Shown here: piece by piece, positions 7,737 to 18,963 of the stretch
How the letters are laid out: each line of letters begins with the position of its first letter
Position numbering within the stretch: the stretch's first letter is position 1
NCBI GenBank assembly: GCA_965531145.1
Contig: CBESOE010000035.1
Span: 1 to 32,154 of the forward strand
Origin: JAQAZP01 sp965531145
GTDB taxonomy: Bacteria; Acidobacteriota; JAQAZP01
Direction of reading: 5' to 3'
Length of the DNA: 32,154 bases
Position numbers and translations under genes: made by a program
The notes under the pieces: model-generated
Told to the model about the DNA's origin: nothing
What the model saw: the letters and a program-made list of their open reading frames with translations, nothing else
The model's database searches: none

Positions 7737-7805
7737 GATCCTCTCCTGACGAATTTCACATGCCTGGTGACAAGAGTAGATGAGAAAAGAGCCGCAGGTA
7801 AAGTG

Positions 7806-7834
7806 AGTCTAGTGGCCGGCCGGGGGGGAGTCAA
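7806..7834 (-). promoter_or_regulatory. sigma-70-type promoter of the HEAT-cyclophilin/asnS operon
   Basis: On the minus strand, TTGACT (7829-7834) is followed by a 17-nt spacer and TAGACT (7806-7811). Both boxes are close to consensus with ideal spacing. Transcription would start near 7799, leaving a leader of about 60 nt. Confidence 0.6.
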
Positions 7835-7848
7835 GGTAAGCATCTGTG

Positions 7849-7857
7849 TGCTATAAA
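7849..7857 (+). promoter_or_regulatory. extended -10 promoter of the bacillithiol operon
   Basis: TG-C-TATAAA (7849-7857) is an extended -10 motif with no recognisable -35 box. It points toward the methyltransferase-bsh operon. Transcription would begin near 7864, ahead of the GTG start at 7905 and downstream of the ATG at 7857. It lies about 15 nt from the -35 box of the opposing promoter, so the two probably compete for polymerase. Confidence 0.45.
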
Positions 7858-7904
7858 TGGGTGTTGCACCTTGGGGAATCACACCTGATCCGGAGAACCT
7901 GCTC

Positions 7905-8642
7905 GTGGAAGACTGGTATGCCAACTGGTTCGGACTGGACTACATTCGGCTCTACCCGCACCGCGACACGGCGGAGGCGAAACGGCAGGTGGACTTCCTG
8001 CTGCAGGCCCTGCCCGGACTGGAACGGGACACTCGGGTGCTCGACCTCTGCTGCGGCGCCGGCCGCCACACCCGGCTGCTGGCCGGGCGGGGCTTCCGGG
8101 TGGTGGGCGTGGATTTGTCGGCGGCTCTGCTGGCCCAGGCTGCCGACACCGGCCACCACCTGGCCCGGTGCGATATGCGCCGGCTGCCCTTCGGGCCGGT
8201 TTTCAGCCTGGTGACCAACTTCTTCACCAGTTTCGGCTACTTCTCCACCGACGCGGAAAACCGGCAGATCCTCGAAGCCATCGCCTCGGTATTGACACCC
8301 GGCGGGCAATTCCTCATCGACTATCTCAATCCGGACCAGGTGAGGGCCGGCCTGGTGCCGGAGAGCCGCACCACCCTCCCCGACGGCAGCGAGGTTCGGC
8401 AGAACCGCCATGTGGACGAGAAGACCGGGCGGGTGGAGAAGGATATACTGATCGGGAGCCCCGGCGGCGAAGAGCGAACCTACCGCGAGTCGGTGCGGCT
8501 CTACACCCGGGATGAGATGGCCGGCATGATTGCCGGATCCGGCCTCACCCTGGAAGGCGTACATGGCGATTTCAGGGCCGGCGCCTCTTTTGGTTCCGCC
8601 TCACCGAGAATGATACTCACCGGCCGAAGGGAATCCGCATGA
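7905..8642 (+). CDS. class I SAM-dependent methyltransferase, candidate bacillithiol methyltransferase
   Basis: Rossmann-fold methyltransferase of about 245 aa. The SAM-binding motif V-L-D-L-C-C-G-A-G-R-H-T-R-L-L (motif I, about residues 44-58) is followed by V-V-G-V-D-L-S (acidic residue that binds the ribose). A further motif is F-T-S-F-G-Y-F. The start is GTG at 7905, giving M-E-D-W-Y-A-N-W-F; GGAG lies 9 nt upstream. The in-frame ATG at 7857 has no ribosome site and sits in a predicted -10 box. The stop overlaps the bshC ATG by 4 nt, so it is coupled to bacillithiol synthesis. Chlorobiaceae N-methylate bacillithiol with the SAM enzyme NmbA (CT1040). By position this gene is a candidate for a similar step, but orthology is not shown by sequence alone. 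A general small-molecule methyltransferase is the alternative. Confidence 0.85.
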   Translation: MEDWYANWFGLDYIRLYPHRDTAEAKRQVDFLLQALPGLERDTRVLDLCCGAGRHTRLLAGRGFRVVGVDLSAALLAQAADTGHHLARCDMRRLPFGPVFSLVTNFFTSFGYFSTDAENRQILEAIASVLTPGGQFLIDYLNPDQVRAGLVPESRTTLPDGSEVRQNRHVDEKTGRVEKDILIGSPGGEERTYRESVRLYTRDEMAGMIAGSGLTLEGVHGDFRAGASFGSASPRMILTGRRESA

Positions 8643-10303
8643 TCACCACCATTGCCAGCCTGGCCCCCGGTCGATTCCCTGAAACGGCAGACCTGGCCCG
8701 CCATTTTCTCGAAGGCCGGCCGGACCTCTTCCCCGCGCTCTACCCCTATCCCGCCGGGACTCCGGTTGAACTGCGGGACGCGGCAACGGCGCGGCGCCGA
8801 GCCCTGGAGGCCGGCCAGATCACGGCCCCCCGGGAGGAGCTGGCCCGTATTCTGGGTGAGCAGAACCGGCGGTTCGGGGCCGGAAACGAAACCGCCGACG
8901 CCCTGGACCGGCTGGCCCGCCCGGGCACCATGGCCGTGGTCACCGGACAGCAGGCCGGCCTGCTGGGCGGACCGCTCTACACGTTCTACAAAGCTCTGGG
9001 CGCCATCCGGGCGGCCCGGCAGTTGTGCGAAGACGGTGTGGAGGCCGTGCCGGTGTTCTGGATCGCCGCCGACGACCACGATTTCGAGGAGGTCAGGCCC
9101 TTCACTTACCTCGACGGGGGCGGCAGTGAGATCGCAACGGTCCGGATCCCCGGAGACGAGGCCGAAGCGGGACAGCCGGTTTCGGCCAGGGGAGCCGGCG
9201 ACTGGGCGGAAGCCGCCGGGATCCTGCGAGATAGATTCCAGGTCGCCAAAGAGCCGCTGGAACCGTTCCTCGAGGACTACGAGCAATCGGGCAGCCTGGC
9301 GGAAGGATTCGGCCGGGTGATGTCCCGGCTCTTCAGCCGGCATGGTCTGATCCTCGCCGATCCCTCTCAGCGGGAGATCAAGGCACTGACCAGGCCATTG
9401 CTGGGCCGTTTTCTCCAGCGGTTGCACCCGCTGGAGAAGGCCCTGAGAGAACGGGAAGAAACGCTGGAATCCAGGGGATACCCTCTCCAGGTACCACCAC
9501 GCCAGGGCCGCACCGGACTCTTTCTCCTCGATGACCAGGGACGGCGGAAGGCCGTTCTGCACCAGGGACAGGGTGAGACGACCTCCTTCGTGCTGGGCGG
9601 CCTCCAGGGGCCGACCATTGACATTAAACGGTTGGAGGAACTGGCCGGAGAGGAACCCTGGCGCTTCAGCGGCAGTGCGCTGACCCGCTGTCTCTTCCAG
9701 GACTATCTCTTCCCCACGGCGGCCTATGTGGGCGGTCCCGGTGAGGTGGCCTACCTGGCCCAGTCATCGGCCCTCCACCAGGTCCTGGGGATGACCGCTC
9801 CGGCGGTGGTCCACCGGCCATCGTTCACCATTCTCGAACCGGCAGCCGAGAGATTCCTGGAGAAACACGGGGTGGACCCGGCGGCGGCCCTGCTTCGCCC
9901 GGAGGAACTGCGGCCCCTGCTGCTCCAGACCGCGGACCCGGGTCTGCTGGAGTCCGTGACAACGGCCCGGCACCGCCTGGGCCTGCTGCTGGACGACCTG
10001 GAGAACGCCCTCACCCCGCTGGACCCCACCCTGTCCGGCCCGGTGGGCCGGGTCCGGGGCGGCGGCCTCAAAGGACTGGACAAGGTTGAGAAGAAGGTAC
10101 AGGCCGCCCTGCAACGCAAGGAACGCGCCACCTTCGACGCCCTGGAGCGAACGCTGAACAATCTGCGACCGCGAGGCAAGCCGCAGGAGCGGGCACTGGC
10201 CGGACTGCCCTTTGTCCTGCGCTGGGGCGTGGGACTGCTGGACGACCTGCTGGAGGCAACGGAGCCCTGTTCCGCAGCCCACCAGCTGGTGGTCTGCCGC
10301 TGA
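8639..10303 (+). CDS. bshC: bacillithiol synthase, cysteine-adding enzyme
   Basis: Final step of bacillithiol synthesis: joins cysteine to glucosaminyl-malate. The 554-aa length fits the family (about 540). Diagnostic segments are V-V-T-G-Q-Q-A-G-L-L-G-G-P-L-Y-T-F-Y-K at about residue 100 and P-V-F-W-I-A-A-D-D-H-D-F-E-E-V at about 138-152. Also present are Y-V-G-G-P-G-E-V-A-Y-L-A-Q in the second half and a C-terminal coiled-coil stretch (about residues 470-520), as expected for BshC. The ATG overlaps the stop of the methyltransferase (ATGA). A gap of 43 nt separates it from bshB. With bshA and bshB just downstream, the whole pathway from UDP-GlcNAc and malate is present. Confidence 0.95.
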   Translation: MITTIASLAPGRFPETADLARHFLEGRPDLFPALYPYPAGTPVELRDAATARRRALEAGQITAPREELARILGEQNRRFGAGNETADALDRLARPGTMAVVTGQQAGLLGGPLYTFYKALGAIRAARQLCEDGVEAVPVFWIAADDHDFEEVRPFTYLDGGGSEIATVRIPGDEAEAGQPVSARGAGDWAEAAGILRDRFQVAKEPLEPFLEDYEQSGSLAEGFGRVMSRLFSRHGLILADPSQREIKALTRPLLGRFLQRLHPLEKALREREETLESRGYPLQVPPRQGRTGLFLLDDQGRRKAVLHQGQGETTSFVLGGLQGPTIDIKRLEELAGEEPWRFSGSALTRCLFQDYLFPTAAYVGGPGEVAYLAQSSALHQVLGMTAPAVVHRPSFTILEPAAERFLEKHGVDPAAALLRPEELRPLLLQTADPGLLESVTTARHRLGLLLDDLENALTPLDPTLSGPVGRVRGGGLKGLDKVEKKVQAALQRKERATFDALERTLNNLRPRGKPQERALAGLPFVLRWGVGLLDDLLEATEPCSAAHQLVVCR

Positions 10304-10346
10304 CCGGTCAATGGCGGACAGGCCAGGAGAAAGGAGTGACCAGGCA

Positions 10347-11132
10347 ATGACCTCCCCCCCGAATAGTGCACCCTTCCATGCGGTGGCCTTTGGCCCGCAC
10401 CCCGACGACGTGGAGCTGTTTTGCGGCGGGACGGTGGCCAGGCTGGTCCGGCTGGGATACCGCACCGCCATCGTCGATCTCACCGCGGGCGAACTCTCCA
10501 GCCGCGGGACACGGGAAACCAGACAGGCCGAAGCCCGGGCCGCGGCCGAGGTGCTGGGCGTCCAGCGCCGGGTCAACCTCGGGCTCCCTGATGGCGGCCT
10601 GGAGAACAATCCCGCCTGCCGGCGGGCGGTGATCGAGGCGATCAGGGATTTGCGTCCCCAGCTGTTGCTGCTGCCCCACAGCGAGGACCGGCACCCGGAC
10701 CACGAGCAGGCGGCGGTGCTGATCCGCGCCGCCGCCTTCCAGGCCGGGTTGGAGAAAGTGGACACCGGTCAGCCGCTCCACCGGGTTGATGGATTGATGC
10801 ACTACATGTGCCACCACCCCTTTGCCCCGTCCCTGGTGGTGGACGTGAGCGAGGACCAGCCGGTGAAGGAGCAGGCCATCGCCTGCTACCGCACCCAGTT
10901 CGCCACCGCCATGCTGTCGGGAGGGGAATCCCCCGGCCAGGAAGCCGCAGGCCCGCCCACCCCCATCAGCACGCCGCAGTTCATGGAACAGTTGCTGGCC
11001 CGCTCCAGGTGGTTCGGTTCCCAGGCCGGTGTCCGTCACGGTGAACCATTTCTGACCCGCCTCCCGCCACTGGTGAATGACCCGATGGGCCTCTTCCCCG
11101 GTCCGGGAGAGCCTGAGGGGGAGGGACGATGA
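10347..11132 (+). CDS. bshB: N-acetyl-glucosaminyl-malate deacetylase (PIG-L/LmbE family)
   Basis: Zinc-dependent deacetylase that converts GlcNAc-malate to GlcN-malate, the second bacillithiol step. The N-terminal G-P-H-P-D-D-V-E-L-F-C-G-G (H-P-D-D at residues 18-21) provides zinc ligands and the catalytic Asp. The second signature H-S-E-D-R-H-P-D-H-E-Q-A lies near residues 111-122. Conserved G-E-L-S-S-R-G-T follows the first strand, as in BshB1. The open frame reaches back to 10212, inside bshC; I chose ATG 10347 because AAGGAG is 10 nt upstream and the protein then begins just before the first strand (261 aa). The last ~30 residues are Pro/Gly/Glu-rich. Its stop overlaps the bshA start by 4 nt. 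Confidence 0.93.
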   Translation: MTSPPNSAPFHAVAFGPHPDDVELFCGGTVARLVRLGYRTAIVDLTAGELSSRGTRETRQAEARAAAEVLGVQRRVNLGLPDGGLENNPACRRAVIEAIRDLRPQLLLLPHSEDRHPDHEQAAVLIRAAAFQAGLEKVDTGQPLHRVDGLMHYMCHHPFAPSLVVDVSEDQPVKEQAIACYRTQFATAMLSGGESPGQEAAGPPTPISTPQFMEQLLARSRWFGSQAGVRHGEPFLTRLPPLVNDPMGLFPGPGEPEGEGR

Positions 11133-12256
11133 ATATCGGCATGGTCTGTTACCCCACCTTTGGCGGCAGCGGCATCGTGGCCGCCGAACTGGGCAAGGAG
11201 CTTTCCCGCCGGGGGCACAACATCCACTTCATGAGCTATGACGTGCCGGCCAGGATCTTTCCCCCGGGCAAGCGTATTTTCTTCCACGAGGTGAAAGTCT
11301 TCGCCTACCCCCTGTTCCAGTATCCGCCCTATTCCCTGGCCCTGGCCACCAAGATCGCCGAGGTGTCGGAACATGAAAAACTCGACCTGGTCCACGTGCA
11401 CTATGCCATTCCCCACGCCATCAGCGCCCTGCTGGCAAAGGACATGCTGCGGCGGAAGGGGATCAGCCTCAAGGTGATCACCACCCTCCACGGCACCGAC
11501 ATCACCCTGGTGGGCAATGACCGCAGCTATCTCGAGGTCACCCGCTACGGTATCGAATTGAGCGATGCGGTGACCGCGGTCTCGCAGTATCTGCGCCAGG
11601 TCACCCTGGACACCTTCGCCATCGCCACCCCCATCGAGGTGATCGGCAACTTCCTGCCCCGGGACATCCTGGACAACACCACGGAGAACGGCGAACCGTG
11701 GTTCCCCATCGACGCCTCGGCAAAAGTGCTGGTGCACATCTCGAATTTTCGTCCGGTAAAACGGATCGAAGACGTGCTGGCCGTCTTCTTCAAGGTCAGG
11801 GAAAAGATGCCGGCAAAAATGGTTTTTATCGGTGATGGACCGGAACGGTCGAAGGCCGAGGAGATCTGCCGGGAGCAGGATGCCTGCTGTGACGTGCTTT
11901 TTCTCGGCAAGCAGGCCAATGTCGCCGAAATTCTCAACAACGCCCACCTGCTGCTGCTGCCCAGCGCCTCGGAGAGTTTTGGCCTGGTGGCCCTGGAAGC
12001 CCTGGGCTGCGGTGTGCCGGTGATCGGCACCAGCGCCGGCGGATTGCCCGAAGTGGTGCGGCACGGAGAGACCGGTTTCCTCTCCCCCATTGGCGACGTA
12101 AACTCCATGGCGGCCAACGCCCTGCTCCTGCTGGGTGACGAGGACCTGCGCCTTGCCATGGGTGGGGCCGGCCGCAGTGTGGCCCGGGAGCAGTTTTCAC
12201 CGGACAGTGTGGTGGGCCTCTACGAACAGCTCTACCGCAGGCTGCTGATCCAATGA
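11129..12256 (+). CDS. bshA: N-acetyl-alpha-D-glucosaminyl L-malate synthase (GT4 glycosyltransferase)
   Basis: First step of bacillithiol synthesis: transfers GlcNAc from UDP-GlcNAc to L-malate. It is a GT-B fold enzyme of 375 aa, the usual BshA length. N-terminal marks are C-Y-P-T-F-G-G-S-G-I-V-A-A-E-L-G and H-V-H-Y-A-I-P-H-A. The middle has T-T-L-H-G-T-D-I-T-L-V-G (about 117-128). The C-terminal nucleotide-sugar site is S-A-S-E-S-F-G-L-V-A-L-E-A-L-G-C-G-V-P-V (about 277-296). It is coupled to bshB (ATGA at 11129) with GGGGGAGGGA upstream, and overlaps the next gene by 4 nt. The F-P-P-G-K-R-I-F-F-H-E-V segment after the first helix is characteristic of BshA compared with other GT4 enzymes. 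Confidence 0.95.
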   Translation: MNIGMVCYPTFGGSGIVAAELGKELSRRGHNIHFMSYDVPARIFPPGKRIFFHEVKVFAYPLFQYPPYSLALATKIAEVSEHEKLDLVHVHYAIPHAISALLAKDMLRRKGISLKVITTLHGTDITLVGNDRSYLEVTRYGIELSDAVTAVSQYLRQVTLDTFAIATPIEVIGNFLPRDILDNTTENGEPWFPIDASAKVLVHISNFRPVKRIEDVLAVFFKVREKMPAKMVFIGDGPERSKAEEICREQDACCDVLFLGKQANVAEILNNAHLLLLPSASESFGLVALEALGCGVPVIGTSAGGLPEVVRHGETGFLSPIGDVNSMAANALLLLGDEDLRLAMGGAGRSVAREQFSPDSVVGLYEQLYRRLLIQ

Positions 12257-12873
12257 GCGCGGCGGACCAGGATCCTGACCGCTATCTCACCCTCTCCGCC
12301 CCGCACCGGGAGGAGGTGAGGATTCGCTCCTCCCGTTTCGTCGCCGAGGCCCGGCCGGCTCTGACGCCCGACGAGGCCCGGCATGCCCTGACGGCAATTT
12401 CCCGCAAGATGCACGATGCCACCCACCATTGCTGGGCCTTCCGCCTCTCCAGCGGCGCCGAGGCGTCCAGCGACGCCGGAGAGCCCTCCGGCACGGCCGG
12501 CCGGCCGATACTCGCCGCCATCACCTCCGCCGGGCTCACTGACACCCAGGTGGTGGTGACCCGCTACTTCGGCGGGATCAAACTCGGCACCGGGGGGCTG
12601 GCCCGGGCCTACCGGGAGGCCGCCGGCCTGGCGCTGGAGCACGCACCCCGGGAAGTCCGTCACCGGATGTCCGTCCTGGAAGTAACCTTCGGATTCCCGC
12701 AGACCGGGCTGGTTGAACCGTTGCTCAGCCGGTTCGGGGCGATCAAACTGAAGAGCGACTACGGCGAAGAGGTGCGGCTCGAACTCTCGATTCGCTGCAG
12801 CCTCGCCCCGGAACTGATCAGCCTCCTCGGGCAGATACTGAAGAACCCCGGGGCCGCCCGGCTTCTTCACTGA
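12253..12873 (+). CDS. YigZ/IMPACT family protein (UPF0029 + DUF1949)
   Basis: A 206-aa protein of the widespread YigZ/IMPACT family. The UPF0029 domain shows K-M-H-D-A-T-H-H-C-W-A-F-R, S-S-D-A-G-E-P-S-G-T-A-G-R-P-I-L and the signature V-V-V-T-R-Y-F-G-G-I-K-L-G-T-G-G-L-A-R-A-Y. A C-terminal ferredoxin-like DUF1949 domain follows (about 140-206). The eukaryotic relative IMPACT binds GCN1 and dampens GCN2 signalling; the bacterial role is unsettled, with ribosome or nucleic-acid association proposed. The ATG overlaps the bshA stop by 4 nt, making it the last cistron of the bacillithiol operon. I see no enzymatic reason for the pairing. No terminator was recognised in the 83 nt that follow. Confidence 0.9.
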   Translation: MSAADQDPDRYLTLSAPHREEVRIRSSRFVAEARPALTPDEARHALTAISRKMHDATHHCWAFRLSSGAEASSDAGEPSGTAGRPILAAITSAGLTDTQVVVTRYFGGIKLGTGGLARAYREAAGLALEHAPREVRHRMSVLEVTFGFPQTGLVEPLLSRFGAIKLKSDYGEEVRLELSIRCSLAPELISLLGQILKNPGAARLLH

Positions 12874-12956
12874 AGGCGATAAAGGCTCCTCCCGCTGTCC
12901 GCTTTTCTCACTTCATCTGTTATATCCACGTCAATTTTCACCGATAGGTAGATCGG

Positions 12957-16871
<3,915 letters not shown>

Positions 16872-16993
16872 TCCACTGGAAGATTCCGGCACAGCAGGAT
16901 AAGATAATGTTCTTTTACAGAAACTCTGTGACCGGCAGGTTCCGGTGACGGTGCGGCCACCGTTGCGGACCCGCCTCACAGCTGGAGGGTCCG

Positions 16994-18949
16994 ATGGCTC
17001 AGAACTCCGTTGAAAAGATTGCCCAACACCATGCCGTGCGGCTGGCACCCGATACCCAGGTACGCTCAGGTGACTACATCTTCGTCCGGCCGAAGCACGT
17101 GATGACCCACGACAACACCGGGGCGGTGATCCCGAAATTCCGTTCCATCGGCGCTGATCACGTCGCCCTGCCGGAGCAGCCGGTATTCACTCTTGACCAC
17201 AACGTGCAGGACCGCTCCGACAAGAACCTGGCCAAGTACCGAACCATCGCCGAGTTCGCCCTGGCCCAGGGGATCACCGCCTATCCCGCCGGCGCCGGCA
17301 TCGGCCACCAGTTGATGCTCGAGGAGGGCTTCGTCACCCCGGGCTCGCTGGTGGTGGCTTCCGATTCCCACTCCAACATTTACGGGGCCCTGTCCGCGGT
17401 GGGGACCCCGGTGGTGCGCACCGATGCCGCCGCCATCTGGGCCAGCAGTGAAACCTGGTGGCAGGTGCCCCAGGTGGTGCGGGTGCGCCTGACCGGGAAA
17501 CTCCCCCCGGAGGCCAGCGGCAAGGATGTGATCATCACCCTCTGCGGCACCTTCAACAACGACGAAGTGCTCAACTGCGCTCTCGAATTTTGCGGTGAGG
17601 GCGTCTCATCCCTCTCCATTGCCGAACGGATGACCATCGCCAACATGTCCACCGAATGGGGGGCCCTGGCCGCCTTCTTCCCCTTTGACGAAAAGACGCG
17701 GGACTACCTTCTGCTGCAGGCACAACGGATGGCCAAATCCCCCAACCCGAGGTTGCGGGAGGAGGAGATTCGCTGCTTCGAAACCGACTGGTTCCGTCCC
17801 GATCCGGAGGCCCGCTATGCGGCGGAGATCACCCTCGACCTCGCCACCGTCTCGGTGAGGGTCACCGGTCCGGATGGGGTCCGGGAAGCATTTCCACTGG
17901 CCGACATGATCAAGCAGAAAATTCCGATCCAGAAGGCCTACCTGCTCTCCTGCGTCAACGCCCGGCTGGAGGATCTCCGCTCCGCCGCGGAAGTGGTGGC
18001 CGGGAAAAAGGTGGCCGAGGGCGTGGAGTTCTACGTGGCCGCCGCGTCGGCCTCGGTCCAGTCCACCGCGGAGGAGCAGGGCATCTGGCAGACGTTTATC
18101 GATGCCGGCGCGATCACCCTGCCTCCGGGATGCGGCACCTGCATCGGCCTCGGGGTGGGGACGCTGGCTGAAGGTGAAAACGGCATTTCAGCCACCAACC
18201 GCAACTTCAAGGGCCGCATGGGCCACCGGTCAGCCCGGGCCTACCTCGCCTCCCCGGCAGTGGTTGCCGCATCGGCCGTTGCCGGCCTGATCACCGGGCC
18301 GGGTGCCGTGGAAACACCTGCTGCCCTGACCGCCACTTTCGAGAGCCGGGAAGACGGAGAGGCCGGCCCGCCGGATAAGGTGGAGACCATCAGCGGCTTC
18401 CCCGAGCGGATGAATGGACGGCTGCTCTACCTGCCGGCGAACAACCTGAACACCGACGGGATCTACGCCGGGAAATGGACCTACACCGATGACCTGACCC
18501 CCGAGCAGATGGCGGAGAAGGCATTTGAAAACTACGACCCGGACTTCCGGTCCGTTGCCGCCCCGGGGGACATCATTGCCGGCGGGATGAACTTCGGCTG
18601 CGGCAGTTCCCGGGAGCAGGCCGCCACCTGCCTCAAGTTTGCCGGAATCAGCCTGGTGATTGCCGGTTCCTTTTCCCAGACCTACAAGCGGAATGCGATC
18701 AACAATGGTTTCATCTGCATCGAATGCCCCGGGCTGCTGGAGCACCTGCGCCAGGCCCATCCTGAACCCGATACCGCCACGGTGAACACCGGCCAGGAGA
18801 TCACGGTGGACATCGCGGCTTCCGAAGTTGAGTTCGACGGCCGGCGTTTCCGCTTCCAGCCCCTCTCCACGGTCCCCCAGGAACTGGTGGCCGCGGGCGG
18901 AATGGAAAACTGGATCAAGGAAGAATTGCGGAAAGCGGAGAACCGCTAA
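16994..18949 (+). CDS. single-chain aconitase-family hydratase, LYS4/homoaconitase-like
   Basis: A 651-aa hydro-lyase that would isomerise a tricarboxylate by dehydration and rehydration using a 4Fe-4S cluster. Cluster ligands are C320 (L-L-S-C-V-N-A-R) and C380/C383 (P-G-C-G-T-C-I-G). The swivel domain follows in the same chain, with L-N-T-D-G-I-Y-A-G-K-W-T-Y-T-D-D and F-G-C-G-S-S-R-E-Q-A (catalytic Ser). Those two segments closely recall fungal homoaconitase (LYS4) rather than AcnA or AcnB. Bacterial LeuCD and Thermus homoaconitase are normally two subunits. The substrate (homoaconitate, aconitate or an isopropylmalate) cannot be decided here: no homocitrate synthase or lysine gene is nearby. 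GGAGGG lies before the ATG. It is followed after 14 nt by the M20 peptidase gene. Confidence 0.85.
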   Translation: MAQNSVEKIAQHHAVRLAPDTQVRSGDYIFVRPKHVMTHDNTGAVIPKFRSIGADHVALPEQPVFTLDHNVQDRSDKNLAKYRTIAEFALAQGITAYPAGAGIGHQLMLEEGFVTPGSLVVASDSHSNIYGALSAVGTPVVRTDAAAIWASSETWWQVPQVVRVRLTGKLPPEASGKDVIITLCGTFNNDEVLNCALEFCGEGVSSLSIAERMTIANMSTEWGALAAFFPFDEKTRDYLLLQAQRMAKSPNPRLREEEIRCFETDWFRPDPEARYAAEITLDLATVSVRVTGPDGVREAFPLADMIKQKIPIQKAYLLSCVNARLEDLRSAAEVVAGKKVAEGVEFYVAAASASVQSTAEEQGIWQTFIDAGAITLPPGCGTCIGLGVGTLAEGENGISATNRNFKGRMGHRSARAYLASPAVVAASAVAGLITGPGAVETPAALTATFESREDGEAGPPDKVETISGFPERMNGRLLYLPANNLNTDGIYAGKWTYTDDLTPEQMAEKAFENYDPDFRSVAAPGDIIAGGMNFGCGSSREQAATCLKFAGISLVIAGSFSQTYKRNAINNGFICIECPGLLEHLRQAHPEPDTATVNTGQEITVDIAASEVEFDGRRFRFQPLSTVPQELVAAGGMENWIKEELRKAENR

Positions 18950-18963
18950 ACGAGGTGCCCCCC

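Noticed and set aside
7857..7904. ATG 7857 as start of the methyltransferase
   Set aside because: It has no ribosome site, falls in a predicted -10 box, and adds 16 residues; GTG 7905 has GGAG 9 nt upstream.
8501..9562. 353-codon minus-strand open frame
   Set aside because: It is antisense to bshC and has no ribosome site or motif.
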